From assembly GCA_016181585.1 (NCBI GenBank), contig JACOYX010000002.1, forward strand, positions 1-37,912: a stretch of DNA of 37,912 bases, read 5' to 3'. Every line of letters begins with the position of its first letter. Position 1 is the stretch's first letter. Source of the stretch: Candidatus Sungiibacteriota bacterium. GTDB taxonomy: Bacteria; Patescibacteriota; Minisyncoccia; Sungbacterales; HO2-52-23. The position numbers and the translations under genes are program-made. This document shows, in pieces, positions 31,813-37,912 of this stretch. Under the pieces are notes generated by a model. That model was not told where the DNA came from and did no database searches. It saw only the letters and a program-made list of their open reading frames with translations.

Positions 31813-32668
31813 CTTTCTTGCCAAAATCAAAACCCTCGACCACATTGTTCTTGAAGGAATAGCCGTACTGCCAAAACAAAAATCCGACACAGCCCTCTTT
31901 TGGATTCACGGGCTTTCGTCGCGCTTTTCTTCGGGACAAACACTCATCCAAGAACTTTCAGATGCATGCAGAAAAAATGGCATTGGCTATTTTAAGTTCA
32001 ATACGCGGGGACACGATATCGCATCCGGCGGAGGAGAAAACATTATCGGCGCCGGTTTCGAAACATTTGAAGATTGCATTGTGGATATCCGCGCGATGAT
32101 CCGATTTGCAAAGTCGCTCGGATATAAAAAAATAATTTTAGCGGGGCATTCCACCGGAGCGAACAAGGCGCTGTATTATTGCCATAAGACCCGCGACCGC
32201 GCGGTAAAGAAACTGATTCTTTTGGGTCCCATCAGCGATATTGCGGGAGAAATAAAAATGCGCGGCACGGGAGGACTCAAAAAAGCTTTAAAAATCGCAG
32301 AAAAACTCGCGAAGAAAAATCCGCAGGCACTCATGCCGCCGGAATACGGCATTATCAACACCGCACGGTACTTGAGTCTATACCGCCCCGGCTCCGCCGA
32401 AGATGTTTTTCCCTATCATTCTTATGAGGCAACGCCTCGTAAGAATTGGAAAGAACTTAAAAGCATTCGCATACCGCTTGCTGTAGTCATCGGCGCACGC
32501 GACGAGTATCTTGATCGTCCAGCCAAAAAATTGATAGAAATTTTTAAAAGCCAAGCATCCTCGACATCGGCATTTCATGGGATTATTATACAAGGAGCAA
32601 ATCATGGGTTTAAGAAAAAAGAGCAAGAGCTTGCAAGAGAGATGGTTGGGTTAATAACTGAATTATGA
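31802..32668 (+). CDS. Alpha/beta hydrolase fold protein
   Basis: This 288-aa protein has the alpha/beta hydrolase outline: ALFWIHGLSSRFSSGQ (oxyanion region), nucleophile elbow ILAGHSTGANKAL with S, acid strand VVIGARDEYLD with D, and GANHGFKKKEQE with the catalytic H. There is no signal peptide. It resembles small serine esterases or acylglycerol lipases, and the true substrate is unknown. The first residues (MIQCF) lie in the AT-rich repeat, so the start could be a few codons further on. Confidence 0.82.
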   Translation: MIQCFLAKIKTLDHIVLEGIAVLPKQKSDTALFWIHGLSSRFSSGQTLIQELSDACRKNGIGYFKFNTRGHDIASGGGENIIGAGFETFEDCIVDIRAMIRFAKSLGYKKIILAGHSTGANKALYYCHKTRDRAVKKLILLGPISDIAGEIKMRGTGGLKKALKIAEKLAKKNPQALMPPEYGIINTARYLSLYRPGSAEDVFPYHSYEATPRKNWKELKSIRIPLAVVIGARDEYLDRPAKKLIEIFKSQASSTSAFHGIIIQGANHGFKKKEQELAREMVGLITEL

Positions 32669-32685
32669 ATTCTGTATATTGTTTT

Positions 32686-32714
32686 TTGAATTTCCATAAT
32701 TCATGATTCATAAT
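32686..32714 (+). promoter_or_regulatory. Putative tRNA-Pro promoter lying in a repeat
   Basis: TTGAAT (32686-32691) and CATAAT (32709-32714) are 17 bp apart. The start would be near 32721, about 6 nt before the mature tRNA. The spacer and -10 box are part of an ATAATTCATGATTCATAATT repeat (32660-32720), so this member of the repeat family may act as a promoter. Confidence 0.5.
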
Positions 32715-32726
32715 TCAGACTGCAAA

Positions 32727-32797
32727 CGGGCCATAGTATAGTGGCAATACGTACCCTTGGGGTGGGTATGTCGGCGGTTCGATCCCGCCTGGCCCGA
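32727..32797 (+). tRNA. tRNA-Pro(GGG)
   Basis: The cloverleaf is readable by eye: acceptor CGGGCCA pairs with TGGCCCG, D-arm GTAT/ATAC, anticodon stem TACCC/GGGTA with loop TTGGGGT (anticodon GGG), T-arm GGCGG-TTCGATC-CCGCC, discriminator A. The C1-G72 pair and A73 fit proline tRNAs. Length is 71 nt, and CCA is not encoded. It reads CCC and CCU codons. Confidence 0.95.
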
Positions 32798-32815
32798 ATA
32801 AAAATATTGATTTAC

Positions 32816-32850
32816 AAAAATATCCCGCCAATCGGCTGGATATTTTTATT
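32816..32850. terminator. Bidirectional terminator between tRNA-Pro and ybaB
   Basis: AAAAATATCC and GGATATTTTT form a perfect 10-bp stem around a 12-nt loop, with T-rich sequence on each strand. It serves the tRNA on the plus strand and ybaB on the minus strand, whose stop codon overlaps its edge. Confidence 0.8.
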
Positions 32851-33115
32851 GCATCCCTTTCATTTTGTTTACCAGCGATTCCTTTATTTTCGCACTCGCG
32901 CTCTCAAATGCCTCTTTCTCTGCGCGAGCGGTTTTTGCCTTGTCGTAGAGATGATTGTCCGCAAAAGAAACTTCAAGCACTTCAAAACTGCCGTTCAAGG
33001 CAACACTCACTGTGGCGTCGCGCGATGATCCGGTTTGCCGCTCGCCCGAGAGCATCACCTGCACCTCGCGCGCTTGTTTTTGCAGATTGTATAAATTTTT
33101 TAGTCCATCTAGCAT
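32846..33115 (-). CDS. ybaB: YbaB/EbfC family nucleoid-associated protein
   Basis: This 89-aa protein has LKNLYNLQKQAREVQVMLSG, followed by the beta hairpin VSVALNGSFEVLEVSFAD and a C-terminal helix AESASAKIKE-type segment ending VNKMKGM. It matches the small YbaB dimer that binds DNA. The usual neighbours dnaX and recR are not here. A start six codons earlier (MTIVNF) at 33133 is possible. I favour MLDGLKN at 33115. Confidence 0.85.
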   Translation of the reverse strand: MLDGLKNLYNLQKQAREVQVMLSGERQTGSSRDATVSVALNGSFEVLEVSFADNHLYDKAKTARAEKEAFESASAKIKESLVNKMKGMQ

Positions 33116-33146
33116 AAAATTAACTATCGTCATGAGCTTGCCCTAA

Positions 33147-33533
33147 CTATTCGTCTCTTAAAAAATGCAACAGCTTCTGAAGACTATTCAAAATGTTCGG
33201 CAGCGCCGCATATACTTCCTCTGCAAGATCCTCGTCATATGTGTGTACCGTTTTGTTGCGAGTTTCGACAAGTTCTTTGATCCACGCATCATCGTATTCC
33301 ACCAAACCCTGACGATACGCTTCCTTAAAACAAGAAACGGGAGAAGTGCATGATAACCCCTTATCTTCCAAAAACGCTTTTATTGTTTTCCATGCCAAAT
33401 CAAAAGCAAGTTCAAAACGTTTTATTGCGGAGTCGCGCATAAATTCGTCTTTCGGTTTTTTCAGAACCTCTTCAAGCCCAATTACTGCTTCCTGATATTC
33501 ATTTCGTATGGCTTCATATTTTGACTGGAGCAT
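33147..33533 (-). CDS. HEPN-domain toxin (HI0074/HepT family)
   Basis: This 128-aa all-helical protein of the HI0074 'nucleotidyltransferase substrate-binding' family has FELAFDLAWKTIKAFLED and the HEPN RNase motif RX4HXY seen intact as RNKTVHTY. Such proteins cleave RNA and are the toxin of HEPN/MNT systems. The start is the ATG at 33533, overlapping the MNT gene by 20 bp. The longer ORF to 33593 lies within the MNT gene. The intact motif argues for an active toxin. Confidence 0.88.
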   Translation of the reverse strand: MLQSKYEAIRNEYQEAVIGLEEVLKKPKDEFMRDSAIKRFELAFDLAWKTIKAFLEDKGLSCTSPVSCFKEAYRQGLVEYDDAWIKELVETRNKTVHTYDEDLAEEVYAALPNILNSLQKLLHFLRDE

Positions 33534-33867
33534 TTTTGTTTTTGAGTTCCTCCGTGTTTTGAGACGCAATGTCTCTAAACCGTGGAGAAACACGATTAAA
33601 ATCTACAATCTCTACTTTATAAAGCGTAGGAAAGTTCTCAAATTCTTCTTGTATATCAAACCATATATGAGGAGGAATAGGCGGCCCTTCAATGCCAACG
33701 TCGATATCCGAACGATCAGTGCCTTTGCCTGTAACGCGAGAACCGAAAAAAAATACTCTATATGCTGTTACATCAAGATGTTTGGCGAGAGCATTAAGAA
33801 TTTCTTTTTTTAGTTTATCTACGGGATAATGTTCTAAACGCATACCTTTAATTATTATATCACGCAT
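33514..33867 (-). CDS. MNT-family nucleotidyltransferase antitoxin
   Basis: This 117-aa minimal nucleotidyltransferase has the catalytic motif FFGSRVTGKGTDRSDIDVGI (GS then DxD) and a later acidic strand VEIVDF. In studied MntA/HepT pairs the MNT protein neutralises the HEPN toxin by AMPylating it. Alternative starts exist: a GTG at 33870 and an ATG at 33843 before RLEHYPVDK. The overlap with the toxin gene implies coupled translation. Confidence 0.88.
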   Translation of the reverse strand: MRDIIIKGMRLEHYPVDKLKKEILNALAKHLDVTAYRVFFFGSRVTGKGTDRSDIDVGIEGPPIPPHIWFDIQEEFENFPTLYKVEIVDFNRVSPRFRDIASQNTEELKNKNAPVKI

Positions 33868-33877
33868 CACCCCTTAT

Positions 33878-34081
33878 TCAAAGCGCACGCACTTGATAAG
33901 AAAAAAGTTCCAAAAAAAACTTGCGGTCTTCAGGAATACGAAGCCGCGGCAGATATTTTTTAAGCAGTTCCGGATCAAGTTTCTTTTTGCCTAGCCCATA
34001 AAGAATCAGCCGCTCCATGCTCCACAGCGGATCGGCTTTTTCCTGACGCTCATATTCTTCTTTTGTGTAATCCCATGTCAT
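33878..34081 (-). CDS. Small unknown protein, third gene of the HEPN/MNT operon
   Basis: This 67-aa protein was not recognised. It reads MTWDYTKEEYERQEKADPLW, then SMERLILYGLGKKKLDPELL and ends FLELFSYQVRAL. It is rich in charged and aromatic residues and probably all helical. It ends about 10 bp before the MNT gene on the same strand and so is very likely co-transcribed. It could be a regulator or an added component of the toxin-antitoxin unit. That is inference from position only. Confidence 0.65.
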   Translation of the reverse strand: MTWDYTKEEYERQEKADPLWSMERLILYGLGKKKLDPELLKKYLPRLRIPEDRKFFLELFSYQVRAL

Positions 34082-34190
34082 GGTCTTATTATACTATAAA
34101 ACACAATGAATACGCAATTACCATGCGCTTTCAGCATGGGGATCCAGGGAAACTGTATCTCCACTTGGATGCTTAGCCTCCGAAGCGAGA

Positions 34191-34739
34191 TCACTCTCCG
34201 CGCTGATTATCATCAAGCCGCCGGTATTTCTGCCACGAGCGCAGAAGTCGGAGCATTTTCCCCCTCACATTTATATATCGGAGCGACAAATCCTGAATCA
34301 GCTTTCCGTCCAGTTTCTCGCCATATAGGCCGAGGGATTCTTCCATATATACGATCATTTTATTGCATCCCGCCATTGCTTTCTCAAGGGTTGCCATCGC
34401 CGCCGTAAAATCCGAAAAGCGCAGAGAGTGCGCCTCCGCGATATATAAAGGAATTGAGAGCGAACAATTGGTCATCCCTTCGGCGAAAGGAAATTTTAAT
34501 TTCGCAAGCGCGGGCATAACATTTTTCCCAATAAGCACCGAACATTCAAGCGTCTTCTGATACACTTCCAGGTCGCGGAATGAACGAACTGCTTTTTTGG
34601 GGGTAAACGTCCCGCTGCCGACGTTGCCCGCTCTTCTGAGAGCATATCCCCTTTTGCCGACATTGTCTCGGGAAGAAAAACTGCTTCCATAAGGTCGCGC
34701 AACTTCGGCAGCGGCGCCGACCTGCTTCCATTTATTCAT
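34191..34739 (-). CDS. Four-helix-bundle protein, Avd-like, with repeat-derived N-terminus
   Basis: Residues 50-175 of this 182-aa ORF (AVRSFRDLEVYQKTLE, CSLSIPLYIAEAHSLRFSDF, ending LRLLRSWQKYRR) are a four-helix-bundle protein similar in outline to S23 proteins and to the Avd accessory protein of diversity-generating retroelements. Residues 1-48 (with VGAAAEVARPYGSS and GNVGSGTFTPKK) are not part of that fold. They read like pieces of the S74 protein at 35615 (VSPAADVAVPFGS, GNVGIGTTSP). No better start codon lies at the domain border, so either the fusion is real or the start is wrong. No reverse transcriptase is present. Confidence 0.65.
   Translation of the reverse strand: MNKWKQVGAAAEVARPYGSSFSSRDNVGKRGYALRRAGNVGSGTFTPKKAVRSFRDLEVYQKTLECSVLIGKNVMPALAKLKFPFAEGMTNCSLSIPLYIAEAHSLRFSDFTAAMATLEKAMAGCNKMIVYMEESLGLYGEKLDGKLIQDLSLRYINVRGKMLRLLRSWQKYRRLDDNQRGE
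34614..34735 (-). repeat. Repeat shared with the S74 protein gene
   Basis: The minus strand contains TCGGCAAAAGGGGATATGCT and GGCAACGTCGGCAGCGGGAC. The former recurs, with few changes, on the minus strand near 35705-35745 (GGGGGACATGCTCTC) and, inverted, on the plus strand near 35855-35905 (TCGGCAGAAGGGGATATGCT). Thus one sequence appears three times in 1.3 kb, in both orientations and in different reading frames. Confidence 0.7.
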
Positions 34740-34880
34740 ACGATAGATAATTTATTTTCTTTTGAAATCTCTGCTATAGAGCCATCCTTATAGCGCACTT
34801 TTCGTTTCCGCTCGCGCGATAGTTTCTTTACTACATGCAAAGGGTAAAATTCAAAATAATCTTTCTCATCAAATGATAGT
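34736..34880 (-). pseudogene. Unrecognised coding fragment
   Basis: An open frame encodes SFDEKDYFEFYPLHVVKKLS followed by a basic stretch and KDGSIAEISKENKLSIV, with protein-like composition but no start codon of its own. The ORF track joins it to an upstream frame that is really the shadow of the zinc-ribbon ORF. It was not recognised. It may be the end of a gene cut by the rearrangement that left the transposase remnant. Confidence 0.35.
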
Positions 34881-35036
34881 ACGCGAAGTAAACGTGCGGC
34901 CGCAATCTTGATTGCGGCAAAGATACAATTGCACCTGCTGATGCTTGTTTTCGCGCACGCCGCGCTTGACGAAATTGTCGCTTTTGCAGTAGGGACAAGA
35001 TTCTGCCGCGCGTTCAAGAATTTGTTCTTGTATCAT
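34869..35036 (-). pseudogene. Transposase N-terminal zinc-ribbon remnant
   Basis: A 55-aa ORF, too short for the track, starts MIQEQILERAAESCPYCKSD and continues NFVKRGVRENKHQQVQLYLC, then RNQDCGRTFTSRTII and a stop. CPYC and CRNQDC form a zinc ribbon, and the K-R-G-x-R and VQLYLC...RTFT pattern is that of the N-terminal ribbon of DDE transposases. The catalytic part is missing, so this is a truncated insertion sequence. The IS family cannot be assigned from the ribbon alone. Confidence 0.65.
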
Positions 35037-35104
35037 GACTGTATTGAATGTGAGATGGATAAATTTTCAATTATCAATTTTGCAATTTTCAATCAATGTT
35101 CAAA
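35037..35104. repeat. AT-rich AATTATCAATTTTGCAATTT repeat, left flank of four-helix gene
   Basis: TTTTCAATTATCAATTTTGC and TTCAATCAATGTTCAAATTA form one side of the bracket around the four-helix-bundle gene at 35105. Inverted counterparts (TTGATTGAAAATTG-type sequences read in the other direction) lie at 35478-35532. Confidence 0.65.
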
Positions 35105-35491
35105 TTATTTAATTTTCAAAACCCCACTTTCTCGCGATGATCTGTTTATCTTTGAAAAAATAAGCAAAAGCTCATGTGCTTCTTTCCAAAATTTTCGTAT
35201 CTCTTCGGCGTGTTCTGAATTCGCCCGCGCAAGCAAACGCAGCCAATGCATGGTTTCTTTTACCTCTTTCTTCACAATGCCAATTTTATGCACAAAATCT
35301 TTTTTACTTTCTGCTTCAACCGCTTCGCAATAATTGGCTCCGGTTGATCCTGCCGAGCCAACAATCTGGTCGATAATTCTCCGATTAACCACATCTTGCT
35401 TAATGGTTCGTACAAAATCAATAATGACCTCCGCGAATTTAGCAGTTCGTTCCTCTAGATCGTATTTGTTATTACTTGATAATTGATTCAT
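35105..35491 (-). CDS. Four-helix-bundle protein (S23/TIGR02436 type)
   Basis: This 128-aa protein has the family pattern KYDLEERTAKFAEVIIDFVR, RIIDQIVGSAGSTGANYCEA, VEAESKKDFVHKIGIVKKEV and a C-terminal AHELLLIFSKINRSS helix. It belongs to a different subgroup from the copy at 31409. The first residues (MNQLSSNN) and last residues (SGVLKIK) are translated from AT-rich inverted repeats that frame the gene. Function unknown. Confidence 0.87.
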   Translation of the reverse strand: MNQLSSNNKYDLEERTAKFAEVIIDFVRTIKQDVVNRRIIDQIVGSAGSTGANYCEAVEAESKKDFVHKIGIVKKEVKETMHWLRLLARANSEHAEEIRKFWKEAHELLLIFSKINRSSRESGVLKIK

Positions 35492-35532
35492 TGGAAATTG
35501 ATTGAAAATTGATCATTGAAAATTGGAAATTA
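35478..35532. repeat. AT-rich TTGATAATTGATTCATTGGA repeat, right flank of four-helix gene
   Basis: TTGATAATTGATTCATTGGA followed by AATTGATTGAAAATTGATCA and TTGAAAATTGGAAATT lies opposite in orientation to the repeat at 35037-35104. Confidence 0.65.
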
Positions 35533-35556
35533 TTTCCTTGCACTATCATTTTACAT

Positions 35557-35617
35557 CCCGTATCGCAGTATACGACGGGTATCACGGGTTTTAAGGGGTG
35601 GGGTATCACGGGTTTTA
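35557..35617. repeat. Hairpin and GGGTATCACGGGTTTTA direct repeats at the S74 gene end
   Basis: CCCGTATCGCAGTATACGACGGG (a hairpin, 35557-35579) adjoins two identical 17-bp units GGGTATCACGGGTTTTA at 35577-35593 and 35601-35617. The second unit contains the stop codon of the S74 protein. Confidence 0.7.
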
Positions 35618-37912
35618 CGGATTTGAAGAAGTACTCGTGCTATTCGTGCTATCATTTGAGGCACTCATTTGCTCTGTTTCCTCGGAAGAATTTTCTTCCG
35701 GCGCTGCCGAAGCTGCCTGCTCTTTTGAGAGCATGTCCCCCTTTGCCGAATCTTCGGACACAACAGGCGTGGACGATGCGGTATCAACAGCAGTAGCAGT
35801 AAGTACTGGTGCTGGCGTGGAATCTAGTTCATAGGATGTGCTGCCGGAAGGAAGAACAATTTCGGCAGAAGGGGATATGCTCCCAAAGGGCACGGCAACA
35901 TCGGCAGCGGGGCTGACAATATCGACAGCACTTACCTGATTTTTCTCCAAAAGTTTTTTTAGCTGATCCTCATTCACACAGGTCTCGCCCACACAAAGCT
36001 CTTTGGTGCGCACACGATCCGCGATGAATTCCTTGGCGCGCACAATACCCTCTTCTACATATACCCCGATTTGCTTCAAAAAATCAAGTAAATAAGCCGT
36101 ATAGTTATTCCCTGAGCTCCCCTCTTTGTCATTCTGAGCGGAGCGAAGAATCTCGGTGCTAGATGCAATCTGCTCAACCTTAAAATTTAATTCCTGTATC
36201 GCTTTTGCCATGAGCGCGGTCATCTGCGAGTAGCGCACCCCTTCCAGCATTCCTTGGTCTGTCCAGCGGGCAAGGAGAGGGCTCGTGCTAGCCACTTCTT
36301 CGGCGATAAAGCCAAGGTCGCGGCGATACAAAGGAGAAGAGGATGAAGCGCTTTTCCAGTCAAAGGATACGGGGCGAAGGGCAAGGACCGTATCAAGACC
36401 AAGACTCAAATCTTCAATATGTTCTTTCCATTGCAGAAGCGACGTACAGCCTGCCAAGTCGCCCGAAGAATTGCGGCACTGGGTAGTATTGTTGTCTGCG
36501 GTAGCGGCAACGTAGCGGATTTGACCGTTTACCTCTAATTCTTGGCCGGGCCCCGTCGTCCCTATGCCGACGTTGCCGCTTTTATCTATTCTCAATTTTT
36601 CTGTCGCCTCTGCCACACTACCTGTGCCGAAAGTGAGGTCAAATGAGCGGCCTGTGCCGGAGTCGTTTTCGACCGGGGTGATAAAGGCGCGCACACCAGT
36701 CGCGGCTGCGCTTGCATCAAAGTTATAAAATTCTATAGAGCCGAGTTTTTCTCCGGCGCTCTGGGTAGCCCCTTGATTAGTAATCCGCAGGACACCGCCG
36801 CCTGCCGCCGAGCTTGAGACTTCTAACAGAGTCGCGGGACTCGTCGTCCCGATGCCGACGTTGCCGTCGTTTGTTATTCTAACTCTCTCACTACCACCAG
36901 TCGTAAATGTCATTGGTTGGGATGCCAACGCTGTAAGCGAAAATGCGGATAAGCTGGACAAAATTAGCCCGGTGTCTGCCGTTACAGAACCAGCTGTTCC
37001 GTAGGAAAACATCAGACGAGACTGAGAACTTCCTCCTCCACCGACAATTGTTATCGCACTTGTATTGGCTGTGGGGTTGAACACATGAAGAGGAGATACG
37101 GGTCCCGTCGTCCCGATGCCGACGTTGCCTGATGTTGATACATAGAGACTTGATCCTGTGGTACCGCCTACATAGAGAGTACTGGTGGCGATGAGGCTTC
37201 CCGATGTCGTGGTGCCTGATATGAGTGAGTTGCCGTGCACGGACAAGAGGCTTCCGGGGGACGTGGTGCCGATGCCGACGTTGCCACTTCCTCTTACTAC
37301 CAAAAGTGAGTTACCCAAATAATCCTCAATAGAGAGAGGGTAGTTGGAGCTATGATCTATAAGGCGCAGAAGCGCGAGGGAAGTGGAAGGGCTGGAATTG
37401 TTGTTGGATCGGCGTAGCGTAGCCACCGCCGCGCTAGGAGTCCCGTCCCGATCGTCAATGTACAGGCTACGCGTATCGTTAGCTGGATTTATGGCAAGAG
37501 TAGCACTTGGACTCGTCGTCCCGATGCCGACGTTGCCGCCGCTTGTGATTCTGACCCGTTCCGATGGCGCGGTATCCGTAGACGCAGCGCGAGTTGCAAA
37601 AACAAGATCGTCGATGTCAAAGGAGGTTGTATCCGTAACGATAGAGTAGATCGCCGTGGGAGAATACGTTGCGGTACTCACTGAACGACCTAAACCAATT
37701 TGAAATATATTTCCAACGCCAGAAGAGTCAGTCCCTATGCCGATACCGCTTGAAGATAATAATCCAACTGTTGATTGCCCCGATGAGAGAACCTCAAATT
37801 TTGACAACGGCCCTGTCGTCCCGATGCCGACGTTGCCGGCAGATGTTAAATGTAAAAATCCTGCTCCAGCATTTGTTGTTAGTCGCAGGCTGTTATCAGT
37901 ATGGTTGTACCG
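35615..37912 (-). CDS. Large surface protein with GNVGIGTT repeats and peptidase S74 domain (partial)
   Basis: The frame is open to the window edge, so the N-terminus is missing. At least 765 residues are seen (the track starts at an internal TTG). Six GNVGIGTT-type repeats at irregular spacing, each followed by a beta-rich segment, suggest a fibrous trimeric stalk. Near 36440 begins a peptidase S74 intramolecular chaperone domain: SLLQWKEHIEDL matches the S-x4-K self-cleavage site (SDxRLKxNI in phage tailspikes), with LGFIAEEV and YSQMTALMAKAIQEL later. After that come ILRSAQND (a translated repeat), GETCVNEDQLKKLLEKN and a low-complexity Ser/Thr/Ala tail. Likely a self-processing cell-surface or tail-fibre-like adhesin. 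Confidence 0.88.
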   Translation of the reverse strand, partial: RYNHTDNSLRLTTNAGAGFLHLTSAGNVGIGTTGPLSKFEVLSSGQSTVGLLSSSGIGIGTDSSGVGNIFQIGLGRSVSTATYSPTAIYSIVTDTTSFDIDDLVFATRAASTDTAPSERVRITSGGNVGIGTTSPSATLAINPANDTRSLYIDDRDGTPSAAVATLRRSNNNSSPSTSLALLRLIDHSSNYPLSIEDYLGNSLLVVRGSGNVGIGTTSPGSLLSVHGNSLISGTTTSGSLIATSTLYVGGTTGSSLYVSTSGNVGIGTTGPVSPLHVFNPTANTSAITIVGGGGSSQSRLMFSYGTAGSVTADTGLILSSLSAFSLTALASQPMTFTTGGSERVRITNDGNVGIGTTSPATLLEVSSSAAGGGVLRITNQGATQSAGEKLGSIEFYNFDASAAATGVRAFITPVENDSGTGRSFDLTFGTGSVAEATEKLRIDKSGNVGIGTTGPGQELEVNGQIRYVAATADNNTTQCRNSSGDLAGCTSLLQWKEHIEDLSLGLDTVLALRPVSFDWKSASSSSPLYRRDLGFIAEEVASTSPLLARWTDQGMLEGVRYSQMTALMAKAIQELNFKVEQIASSTEILRSAQNDKEGSSGNNYTAYLLDFLKQIGVYVEEGIVRAKEFIADRVRTKELCVGETCVNEDQLKKLLEKNQVSAVDIVSPAADVAVPFGSISPSAEIVLPSGSTSYELDSTPAPVLTATAVDTASSTPVVSEDSAKGDMLSKEQAASAAPEENSSEETEQMSASNDSTNSTSTSSNP
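36121..36160. repeat. In-frame GTCATTCTGAGCG repeat within the S74 gene
   Basis: GTCATTCTGAGCGGAGCGAA followed by GAATCTCGG encodes ILRSAQND on the minus strand. It belongs to the same loose family as GTCATCCCGAGGGCTTGTGC in the 159-bp repeats and is a well-known dispersed bacterial repeat type. The reading frame stays open through it. Confidence 0.7.

Noticed and set aside
34736-35017. 93-aa ORF as a single gene
   Set aside because: Its first half is the shadow of the zinc-ribbon ORF, which has a clear four-cysteine pattern in another frame. Only the second half looks protein-like.
34082-35614. Diversity-generating retroelement
   Set aside because: An Avd-like four-helix protein and a plausible surface target are present, but there is no reverse transcriptase and I could not find a template/variable repeat pair differing at adenines. 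The system could lie beyond the right edge.
36550-37840. Repeated GTCCCGATGCCGACGTTGCC units resembling a CRISPR or tandem array
   Set aside because: The units are irregularly spaced (roughly 150-300 bp) and all encode GNVGIGTT in one long open frame. They are protein repeats, and no cas genes are present.

Overview
This window looks like a chromosomal piece of a Candidate Phyla Radiation bacterium (Patescibacteria), most likely Parcubacteria. The reasons are short proteins, a str-S10-spc ribosomal cluster in which rpsE is followed directly by rplO with no rpmD (L30), a large surface protein with GNVGIGTT repeats and a peptidase S74 domain, several small four-helix-bundle genes, and spacers full of hairpin repeats. 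TGA is used as a normal stop, so this is not a UGA-recoded (Gracilibacteria/SR1) lineage. The lineage call is inference.

Layout. 1-0.9 kb: a half copy of a dispersed palindromic element, then rnpB with its own promoter and terminator. 0.9-8.4 kb: RNase H, a PD-(D/E)XK nuclease, pgk, a type II NADH dehydrogenase, tpiA, galT, a family 2 glycosyltransferase and ruvX. 8.4-28 kb, all on the minus strand and transcribed right to left: rpsL, rpsG, [antitoxin and broken toxin], [small membrane ORFs], fusA, a 107-aa gene, tuf, rpsJ, [coiled-coil gene plus a structured gap], rplC-D-W-B, rpsS, rplV, rpsC, rplP, rpmC, rpsQ, rplN-X-E, rpsN, rpsH, rplF, rplR, rpsE, rplO, secY, adk, map, ending at a strong terminator. 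28-33 kb: an unknown secreted or anchored protein, an M50 protease, rpmB, pepA, a four-helix-bundle gene, an alpha/beta hydrolase, tRNA-Pro(GGG) and ybaB. 33-37.9 kb: a HEPN/MNT toxin-antitoxin pair with a third small gene, two more four-helix-bundle genes, a transposase zinc-ribbon remnant, and the 3' part of the S74 surface protein, which runs off the right edge.

The most interesting signal is a family of about 160-bp near-perfect palindromes. There are two complete copies (1557-1716 and 26297-26459) and two half copies (about 1-103 and 11200-11298). The ends begin AGACC and the complete copies are flanked by 3-bp direct duplications (ACT and CTT). One copy splits a RelE/YafQ-like toxin gene whose two halves can be rejoined by eye, so it moved as a unit. 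The outer arms differ between copies, yet the two arms of each copy remain complementary, while short internal blocks (TTCTRCTGCAAT, TTTCGTWACGAAA) stay fixed. That pattern suggests selection for a folded structure or a snap-back mode of copying.

Several other repeat families (AT-rich hairpins, a 159-bp duplicated block around rplF, GTCATCCCGAG-type repeats) occupy the spacers, and many of them supply the first or last codons of the neighbouring genes. Other points of note are the interruption of the S10 operon between rpsJ and rplC, a hairpin over the rpsJ start codon, near-leaderless promoters for pgk and rpsL, and a four-helix-bundle gene whose N-terminus is made of sequence related to the S74 protein's tail. 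No database search was possible. Names rest on motifs and gene order seen in the sequence.
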